The notes beneath the pieces were generated by a model. That model was not told the DNA's origin, searched no databases, and was given only the letters and a program-made list of their open reading frames with translations. Positions 7,420 to 11,819 of a stretch of 11,819 bases of DNA are shown here, piece after piece. The position numbers were made by a program, and so were the translations under genes. How positions within the stretch are numbered: the stretch's first letter is position 1; each line of letters begins with the position of its first letter. The DNA comes from Clostridia bacterium (lineage in GTDB: Bacteria > Bacillota > Clostridia > UMGS1883): contig JAJQCX010000195.1 of NCBI GenBank assembly GCA_021202495.1, positions 1 through 11,819 of the forward strand, written 5' to 3'.

Positions 7420-7469
7420 CGACACAGCGAAAAACTCACATAAAGTGGGATGATTTTTAATTGAGTGAT

Positions 7470-7650
7470 AGCCGGCGGCGGGAGGCAGCCGTGCATCCTA
7501 CGACCGGGATTGCGGCGGAGGGAAGTTTATAAGGACGGAGTGGGAGACGATACAGACCCCACCGTCAGCCGCCAACGGCGGCTGCTACCTCCCCTCTTAC
7601 CCGTCTAACAGCGGGATGTGGGGAGGGAAATGGGGATTGCAGCGGAGCGG
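7470..7650. repeat. GC-rich non-coding stretch with a perfect palindrome
   Basis: This part of the 7305-7831 gap has no convincing gene. It contains a perfect hairpin with arms CAGCCGCC and GGCGGCTG around AAC (7566-7584), flanked by GGGAGGCAGCC (7480-7490) on the left and CTGCTACCTCCCC (7582-7594) on the right. AGTGGGAGACG (7539-7549) is shared with the repeats at 4538 and 7666. It looks like another intergenic repeat type; no function is evident. Confidence 0.55.
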
Positions 7651-7659
7651 GAAGAAATG

Positions 7660-7771
7660 TTAGAGAGTGGGAGACGTTAGAAGTGGGCGGAGCAAGCCCC
7701 GCCCGTACAACATAAGATGCCGGTTTGGCGGGAAAATAAGGACGGTCAAGCGGGACGCTTGCACGTACAAC
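7660..7771. repeat. Composite palindromic repeat, copy D
   Basis: AGAGTGGGAGACG (7664-7676) is followed by GGGCGGAGCAAGCCCCGCCC (7685-7704) and GTACAAC. A spacer with GCCGGTTTGGC leads to the CAAGCG/CGCTTG hairpin with GGA loop (7747-7761) and a further GTACAAC (7765-7771). It is collinear with 4531-4640. It ends directly at the eno terminator. Confidence 0.85.
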
Positions 7772-7812
7772 AAAAAAACATACCGATTGGGGATGAACCT
7801 AATCGGTATGTT
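7772..7812 (-). terminator. Intrinsic terminator of eno
   Basis: On the minus strand, AACATACCGATT (arm 7801-7812) pairs with AATCGGTATGTT (7777-7788), a perfect 12-bp stem around a 12-nt loop. Several more T residues follow (A-run 7772-7778 on the plus strand). It begins 19 nt after the eno stop codon. Confidence 0.93.
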
Positions 7813-7831
7813 TCTTATATTGAGAAAAAGG

Positions 7832-9130
7832 TTATCTCTTTACGTTGAAGGCAGCCATGCCCGGATATACGGCAGCGTCGCCGAGATCCTCTTCGATTCT
7901 GAGAAGCTGGTTGTACTTTGCAACTCTCTCGGAGCGGCTCGGAGCGCCTGTCTTAATCTGGCAGGTGTTGAGAGCAACAGCGAGGTCTGCAATTGTGGTG
8001 TCGGCAGTTTCACCGGAACGGTGAGACGAAATAGCCGTGTAGCCTGCCTTGTGAGCCATCTTAATAGCTTCAAGAGTTTCGGAAACGGAACCGATCTGGT
8101 TGAGCTTGATAAGAATGGAGTTACCGCAGCCAAGCTCGATACCCTTCTTCAAACGCTCTGTGTTTGTAACAAAGAGGTCGTCGCCGACAAGCTGAACCTT
8201 GCCGCCGAGTTCTTTGGTGAGAAGCTGCCAGCCTTCCCAGTCTTCCTCGTCGAGAGCGTCCTCGATGGAGATGATGGGATACTTTTCAACAAGCTGCTTC
8301 CAGTGCTCGATAAGTTCAGCCGATGTGAACTTTGTGCCTGCCTTGGGAAGAACGTATTCGCCCTTCTTTTCGCCCTTCCATTCGCTGGATGCGGCGTCCA
8401 TGGCAATCATGAAGTCACGGCCGGGCTCGTAGCCTGCGTTCTTAACAGCTTCGAGAATGTACTGAATAGCTTCTTCGTCGCTTGCGAGGTTGGGAGCAAA
8501 GCCGCCCTCATCGCCGACAGATGTGGCAAGACCCTTGGACTTGAGAAGCGAAGCCAATGCATGGAACACTTCTGCGCACCAACGGAGAGCTTCCTTGAAG
8601 CTGGGAGCGCCTACAGGCATAATCATAAATTCCTGAACGTCAACGGTGTTTGCAGCATGAGCGCCGCCGTTCAAAATGTTCATCATCGGAACGGGGAGAC
8701 GGTTGCCGGAAATGCCGCCCAAGAAGCGGTAAAGCGGAATGTCGAGCGCCGTTGCGGCAGCTCTTGCGGTTGCGATGGAAACTGCAAGGATAGCGTTTGC
8801 ACCGAGGTTGGACTTGTCCTTCGTGCCGTCAGCTTCGATCATAGCCTTGTCAACCGCGTAAATGTCGGAAGCGTCGAGACCTACAACAGCGTCAAAAATG
8901 GCGGTGTTGATGTTTTCAACAGCCTTCGTTACGCCCTTGCCGAGATAACGGCTCTTGTCGCCGTCGCGAAGCTCGAGAGCTTCGAACTCGCCTGTGGAAG
9001 CGCCGCTGGGAGCGGTGCCGCGAGCTACCGTGCCGTCGGAAAGAGTAACCTCGGCTTCAACCGTGGGATTGCCGCGCGAATCGAGAATTTCACGACCGAC
9101 AACGTCTTCGATAATCAAATAATCCTTCAT
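7832..9130 (-). CDS. eno: Enolase (phosphopyruvate hydratase)
   Basis: 432 aa, complete. It converts 2-phosphoglycerate to phosphoenolpyruvate in glycolysis, and is a cytosolic Mg enzyme. Motifs: ILDSRGNPTVE (15-25), the flexible loop SGASTGEFEALELRDG (42-57), H158, GDEGGFAPN with E208 (206-214), metal ligands D245, E290 and D317, catalytic base K342 in ILIKLNQIG, and SHRSGET (369-375). All active-site residues are present. The start is ATG (9128-9130) with AAGGAG at 9140-9145. The gene stands alone between its own promoter and terminator. Its codon choice is richer in C-ending codons than the upstream operon, which fits high expression. A long antisense open frame over this gene is a shadow. 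Confidence 0.98.
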   Translation of the reverse strand: MKDYLIIEDVVGREILDSRGNPTVEAEVTLSDGTVARGTAPSGASTGEFEALELRDGDKSRYLGKGVTKAVENINTAIFDAVVGLDASDIYAVDKAMIEADGTKDKSNLGANAILAVSIATARAAATALDIPLYRFLGGISGNRLPVPMMNILNGGAHAANTVDVQEFMIMPVGAPSFKEALRWCAEVFHALASLLKSKGLATSVGDEGGFAPNLASDEEAIQYILEAVKNAGYEPGRDFMIAMDAASSEWKGEKKGEYVLPKAGTKFTSAELIEHWKQLVEKYPIISIEDALDEEDWEGWQLLTKELGGKVQLVGDDLFVTNTERLKKGIELGCGNSILIKLNQIGSVSETLEAIKMAHKAGYTAISSHRSGETADTTIADLAVALNTCQIKTGAPSRSERVAKYNQLLRIEEDLGDAAVYPGMAAFNVKR

Positions 9131-9139
9131 TTGAAAAAA

Positions 9140-9145
9140 CTCCTT
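9140..9145 (-). promoter_or_regulatory. Ribosome binding site of eno
   Basis: AAGGAG on the minus strand lies 9 nt before the eno ATG (9130). Confidence 0.85.
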
Positions 9146-9174
9146 TCAAAATGGTCATATATTAAACCTATATA

Positions 9175-9204
9175 ATAATATCATACCTAATATTGGATTG
9201 TCAA
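9175..9204 (-). promoter_or_regulatory. Sigma-A-type promoter of eno
   Basis: On the minus strand, TTGACA (9199-9204) is followed after 18 nt by TATTAT (9175-9180), within an AT-rich stretch upstream of eno. The leader would be about 40 nt. The -35 is consensus, the -10 is 5 of 6. Confidence 0.75.
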
Positions 9205-9365
9205 TAACTTAGAAAAAAATTAACAGAAAAGATAAATTTTCGCACAAGCGTGCCGCGCTGCGCCGTTTTTGCGAGACGGTACGGCGGGGAAATTTACTGC
9301 GTGGTTGCGGTTTATAATGCGGTGTAGATTGCGGGCTTTATAATATAACGCGGTCGGTGATTGGC
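9205..9365. other. Non-coding spacer upstream of eno
   Basis: I see no gene here. Two TATAAT hexamers occur on the plus strand (9313-9318 and 9339-9344), but neither has a credible -35 at 16-18 nt. Their surroundings (TTTATAATGCGG and TTTATAATATAACGCGG) resemble each other and may be a short decayed repeat. Confidence 0.4.
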
Positions 9366-9435
9366 GGAAGGAACAAATTCGGCTACGCCGAATTTGAATT
9401 TAAGCGCCTGCGGGCGCGGCGGGCGGGGACGAGCT
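9366..9435. repeat. Composite palindromic repeat, copy B (left part)
   Basis: AAGGAAC (9368-9374) leads into module 1, perfect 9-bp arms AAATTCGGC and GCCGAATTT around TAC (9375-9395). Module 2 has arms GCGCC and GGCGC around TGCG (9404-9417). GGGCGGGGAC (9421-9430) is the left half of module 3. The matching right half, CCCGCCC plus TACGAC, appears at 10009-10021, beyond the IS remnant. Confidence 0.75.
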
Positions 9436-9469
9436 GTTTGGTATGGGCACATGGTTTACAAAATGTCCG

Positions 9470-9498
9470 AGGACATGGTTTACACTTTTTGATATAAT
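9470..9498 (+). promoter_or_regulatory. Candidate promoter of the IS remnant
   Basis: TATAAT (9493-9498) is consensus. AGGACA (9470-9475) is a weak -35 at 17 nt. The promoter overlaps the inner ATGGTTTACA motif of the left inverted repeat, so a transposase bound there could repress it (inference). Confidence 0.5.
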
Positions 9499-9531
9499 AA
9501 ACGGCATAAAAAACACAAAGGAAGTGTGCTT

Positions 9532-9942
9532 ATGCCATGGGAGTGTAAAACGATGGAAAAGACAAGAGAAGAATTTGTGCGAAGGGTACTGTCGCACGAA
9601 AAAAGCAAAGCTGCGTTGTGTCGAGAATACGGAATATCAAGACCGACGGGCGACAAGTGGATAAAAAGATTTGAAAATGGTGAATCTTTGTCCGACAAAA
9701 GCCGAAAACCATTCCATACAGCGAACAAAATAAACGATGATGTGGAACAAAAAATCATATCTGCAAGAAAGAACCGGCGATAGGTGCAACGAAAACGCGC
9801 CGAACGCTTGTTGACAGCGGGTGGAGCAATCCGCCGAGCATAAGTACCATCAATTGAGAAACCAAGAAAGAATGGGCTTTCGCCCCGGAGAAAACATCTT
9901 GAATCTGAAATTGTGGCGGAAAGCCACAGTATAAACCAATAA
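9532..9942 (+). pseudogene. IS481-family transposase, N-terminal fragment with two frameshifts
   Basis: ATG 9532 has AAGGAA at 9518-9523. The first frame runs to TAG 9781-9783 (83 aa) and carries the N-terminal helix-turn-helix of IS481-type transposases: the MPWE start, EEFVRRVLS, LCREYGISRPTGDKWIKRF and DKSRKP. Homology continues in the next frame as PAIGATKTRRTLVDSGWSN, to a TGA at 9855-9857, and then in a third frame as KNGLSPRRKH, to a TAA at 9940-9942. In intact members these segments are continuous and lead into the DDE integrase core, which is absent here. The gene is therefore broken by two small indels and a large internal or 3' deletion. The 83-aa DNA-binding part could still be made. 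Confidence 0.85.
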
Positions 9943-10006
9943 ATACCAAAAAGTTGTAAACAATGTCCTCAAACAAAGTGTAAACCATGTCGTAATATAC
10001 AATAAA

Positions 10007-10021
10007 CTCCCGCCCTACGAC
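10007..10021. repeat. Right part of composite repeat copy B
   Basis: CTCCCGCCC then TACGAC. CCCGCCC (10009-10015) is complementary to GGGCGGG at 9421-9427, and TACGAC stands where TACAAC follows module 3 in the other copies. This suggests the IS sits inside module 3. Confidence 0.5.
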
Positions 10022-10063
10022 CAAGATAGCGAAGAAATCAAGCTTTTTGGTTGAATATTAGTA

Positions 10064-10116
10064 TAAAAAAACAGAGCATATTGAAATTTATCTTCAACAT
10101 GCCCTGCTTTTTTTGT
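10064..10116 (-). terminator. Intrinsic terminator, probably bidirectional
   Basis: On the minus strand CAGGGCAT-GTTGAA (about 10093-10106) pairs with TTCAATATGCTCTG (about 10072-10086) with minor irregularities, followed by a T-run (A-run 10064-10071 on the plus strand). It ends the gene at 10121. The plus-strand T-run at 10108-10115 could also stop transcription coming from the IS remnant. Confidence 0.85.
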
Positions 10117-10120
10117 TTTG

Positions 10121-10888
10121 TCAGCTGCCCATTTTTGACGTGTACTGGCTCATTATCGAGCTTTTTTTCAGTTCCATTTGCGTTTCCGCCGCTGCGGCAA
10201 CTTGGTCTGCGATAGCGGTGTCGGCTCCGATGGCTTTAAGCTCGCTTCTGAGAGCGGCGATTTCGCTGTCGACCTTGGAATAGCATTCAGATTCGATTGA
10301 CGTTGCCTGTCCTAAATATTTGCTGACTGCGGCAACCTTTGCGTCGCGCCATGTAGCGTCGGGATGCGTCGCCTTATATGAATGAGTGTATGCGGTGACG
10401 GAGGAAGCCAAAGCGCTTACGCGTCCCTCAAATTCGCTTTGGTAGGAGTAAAGGTTCGCAACGTGCTTTGCCACGATTGCGTCCGCGCTGTCGCCGCTTG
10501 AAGAAGATGAGCTTGTACTTGAAGAGCTGTCCGTGCCTGAGTCGGCGGTTTCGGATTCCGCTTCGGAAGAAGCGCTTTCGCCGTATGTTTCGGCGATTAT
10601 GCTCGCCAAAACGTCAAGCTTGCTCCGCTCGCCGCTCGCTATTTGCGCCAATTCCTCATCAGTGAAATCGCGAATCGAATCCGACAGATAATTTTTAATC
10701 TCGGAGGAATACTGCTCGTCACTTTCCGCAATCATCTCGTTTATGACTTCGCTGTCAGTTGTCATCGATATGTAAAGCGCCTTGATGTTGCGCCATTGGA
10801 ACGCAACCAATATTCCGACCGCGACAATGACAATGCCCAAAAAAATTGCAACCCCGATAAGAACCCGTTTTAAAATCTTCTTTTTCAT
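10121..10888 (-). CDS. Hypothetical single-pass membrane protein with Ser-rich linker
   Basis: 255 aa; I do not recognise the family. A short basic N-terminus (MKKKILKR) precedes one hydrophobic helix at about 8-30, so it is likely anchored with the rest outside the cell, although an uncleaved signal peptide is equally possible. Residues 40-102 are acidic and mostly helical in character. Residues 103-133 form a Ser/Glu/Thr-rich linker including a Ser run (121-131). The C-terminal part (134-255) is Ala/Ser/Lys/Glu-rich, suggesting an alpha-helical or coiled-coil domain; TATAWRD-like motifs or catalytic residues were not seen, and there is only one Cys (C202). The start is ATG at 10886-10888, with GAGGTGAG immediately upstream. 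It is transcribed alone from a consensus promoter. A role at the cell surface is inference only. Confidence 0.85.
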   Translation of the reverse strand: MKKKILKRVLIGVAIFLGIVIVAVGILVAFQWRNIKALYISMTTDSEVINEMIAESDEQYSSEIKNYLSDSIRDFTDEELAQIASGERSKLDVLASIIAETYGESASSEAESETADSGTDSSSSTSSSSSSGDSADAIVAKHVANLYSYQSEFEGRVSALASSVTAYTHSYKATHPDATWRDAKVAAVSKYLGQATSIESECYSKVDSEIAALRSELKAIGADTAIADQVAAAAETQMELKKSSIMSQYTSKMGS

Positions 10889-10892
10889 TATC

Positions 10893-10899
10893 TCACCTC
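10893..10899 (-). promoter_or_regulatory. Ribosome binding site of the membrane-protein gene
   Basis: GAGGTGA on the minus strand lies about 4-5 nt before the ATG at 10888. The spacing is short but workable, and no other start is better placed. Confidence 0.7.
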
Positions 10900-10905
10900 A
10901 GAAAT

Positions 10906-10934
10906 ATTATATCCTGTTTACATCTTTCTGTCAA
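10906..10934 (-). promoter_or_regulatory. Consensus sigma-A promoter of the membrane-protein gene
   Basis: TTGACA (10929-10934) and TATAAT (10906-10911) on the minus strand are both perfect, with a 17-nt spacer. Transcription would begin near 10900, giving a very short leader. The upstream 10945-10980 region contains GTTTGTTTACAAATAGTTTG-like AT-rich sequence. Confidence 0.9.
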
Positions 10935-11006
10935 CGCGTCTTATTTGTTTCAAAAGCAAACTATTTGTAAACAAACGGCGGTATATTTCGTTTGGGATTT
11001 CACATG

Positions 11007-11029
11007 GAAACAAACGCGCCGCAGCGCGT
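11007..11029 (-). terminator. Probable terminator of the phosphoesterase-like gene
   Basis: On the minus strand arms ACGCGC and GCGCGT surround TGCG (11014-11029), followed by TTTGTTT. The stem is short and the tail is not a pure T-run. The TGCG-loop hairpin resembles module 2 of the repeats at 7377 and 9404. Confidence 0.55.
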
Positions 11030-11041
11030 AATTATAAGATT

Positions 11042-11743
11042 TTAATCGGCGTTTACGTAGAATTCCTTGCCTGTGTCAAGGCAGTATGCCGCCAAAAAGC
11101 CTCCGTAAAAGACGCCGCAGTTTATAGCGACGTTGGAGCCTTTTTTAAAAATCTTTCCGTCGCGGGCTCCGATTTCGCGGGTTTCGTCGTGTGCGGTCAC
11201 AAGAATTTTGCCGGGAAAATAGTTTTTATTGTAGTTGATTTCTCCGGATAAAATCTCATCCGCGGTGAAATCTTCAAGACTGTCGCCGGAGATGAAGTCC
11301 GCAGGCATGTTGTGCGCCAAAACAAATTCTTTGCCGTTTGCCTCAACTTCTTCGTAAAGCGTAAATTCCTCCAAATATTCCAATATTGCCGAGCGGTCGT
11401 CGGCGGCAAGGCGCGAAAAAGCGTCGAGCGTCGGCTCTCCGCCGCTTTCTGTCCACATTTGGCATCTTTCAGCCAGTTCCGTAGAGAGGGGAGAGGATAT
11501 GTCCTTTTTTGTTTCCTTCTCTATTCCCGCCATTATTTCATATGCTATATAGTCATGGTCGCCTAATATGGGGAAAATGTTTTCGTGCAGCATCATGTCG
11601 AACAATATTTTTATGCCGTCCTCGCCTCCGTCAACAATGTCGCCCAAGACGAAAAGCAAGTCCTTCTTTGAAAATTCTATTTCTTCAAGAATTTCTTTGT
11701 ATTTTTCGTAGCATCCCTGCAAATTGCTCACAGCGTAAATCAT
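11042..11743 (-). CDS. Calcineurin-like metallophosphoesterase homologue with degenerate metal site
   Basis: 233 aa from ATG 11741-11743, with GCGGAA and AGGAG (11756-11760) upstream; an in-frame start at 11797 would add 18 residues unlike the family. Overall layout matches small PPP-type phosphatases / diadenosine tetraphosphatases (ApaH/PrpE-like). However, the family motif SDIHG is SNLQG (6-10), losing both Asp and His metal ligands. GDxVDRG is GDIVDGG (34-40), GNH is GDHD (61-64), and GHT is AHD (184-186). D35, D38, H63, H144 and H185 remain. The end, INCGVFYGGFLAAYCLDTG (208-226), is typical of the family apart from Asn for Asp (N208). It is therefore probably not a standard phosphatase: a pseudoenzyme, a binding protein, or a decaying gene. 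The frame is intact. Confidence 0.85.
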   Translation of the reverse strand: MIYAVSNLQGCYEKYKEILEEIEFSKKDLLFVLGDIVDGGEDGIKILFDMMLHENIFPILGDHDYIAYEIMAGIEKETKKDISSPLSTELAERCQMWTESGGEPTLDAFSRLAADDRSAILEYLEEFTLYEEVEANGKEFVLAHNMPADFISGDSLEDFTADEILSGEINYNKNYFPGKILVTAHDETREIGARDGKIFKKGSNVAINCGVFYGGFLAAYCLDTGKEFYVNAD

Positions 11744-11819
11744 TTTTAAATTCCGCTCCTTTAAATTAAGTATGATGTCATTTTGCCCAAAAAGCATTCG
11801 CGAATACCCGAATCAATCT

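Larger units (their letters stand above)
9449..9990 (+). mobile_element. Decayed, internally deleted IS481-type insertion sequence with terminal inverted repeats
   Basis: The left end (9449-9492) and the reverse complement of the right end (9946-9990) align over about 45 nt with roughly 37 identities by eye. Both start ACATGGTTTACA and share GAGGACAT and GTTTACA followed by CTTTTTG. Each end therefore holds two copies of an ATGGTTTACA-like motif. In between is only a broken 5' part of a transposase; the DDE catalytic region is missing, leaving about 540 bp where a full element would be expected to exceed 1 kb. It is probably immobile unless helped in trans. No clear target-site duplication is seen. 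The true ends may lie slightly outside these limits. Confidence 0.8.

Noticed and set aside
4503..7771. CRISPR array made by the repeated palindromes
   Set aside because: Copies are few, unevenly spaced by up to kilobases and themselves differ. There are no regular spacers and no cas genes.
7667..9175. 502-codon open frame on the plus strand antisense to eno
   Set aside because: It mirrors the enolase gene codon for codon, has no family resemblance and no ribosome binding site. Long antisense frames are common opposite GC-rich, highly biased genes.
9300..9350. Plus-strand promoters at two TATAAT hexamers
   Set aside because: Neither has a -35 hexamer at a workable distance, and no plus-strand gene starts nearby.

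Overview
The window looks like a chromosomal segment from a low-to-moderate GC Firmicute of the class Clostridia, probably a gut or other anaerobic lineage. This rests on the gene order, the purine-rich coding strands, the strong GGAGG-type ribosome binding sites and the style of the intergenic repeats. The species cannot be named from the sequence alone.

Positions 1-7304 (+ strand) hold a tightly packed housekeeping operon: rsmB (5' end outside the window), rlmN, a PP2C phosphatase (prpC/stp), a PASTA-domain Ser/Thr kinase (prkC), rsgA, rpe, thiN and coaD. The order rsmB-rlmN-prpC-prkC-rsgA-rpe-thiN is the classical Bacillus/Clostridium arrangement; here coaD is added at the end. Most junctions are short overlaps, three of them 4-nt ATGA overlaps. 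The genes serve rRNA methylation (rsmB, rlmN), reversible Ser/Thr phosphorylation in response to cell-wall signals (prpC, prkC), 30S assembly (rsgA), pentose phosphate metabolism (rpe) and cofactor synthesis (thiN, coaD).

Positions 7305-7831 are non-coding and filled with short palindromic repeats. Enolase (eno) lies on the minus strand at 7832-9130, with a clear terminator and a good promoter. Positions 9131-10070 contain another copy of the composite repeat, which appears to be split by a decayed, internally deleted IS481-type insertion sequence with about 45-bp terminal inverted repeats.

Positions 10070-11743 (- strand) carry two independent genes. One encodes an unrecognised single-pass membrane protein with a Ser-rich linker, behind a perfect TTGACA-17-TATAAT promoter. 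The other encodes a calcineurin-like metallophosphoesterase homologue whose first metal-binding motif is lost (S-N-L-Q-G in place of S-D-I-H-G), so it may be a pseudoenzyme.

I saw no CRISPR array, tRNA, rRNA, riboswitch or defence system. The most interesting material is the degenerate phosphoesterase, the modular hairpin repeats whose arms covary while the loops stay fixed, and the IS remnant nested in one of those repeats.
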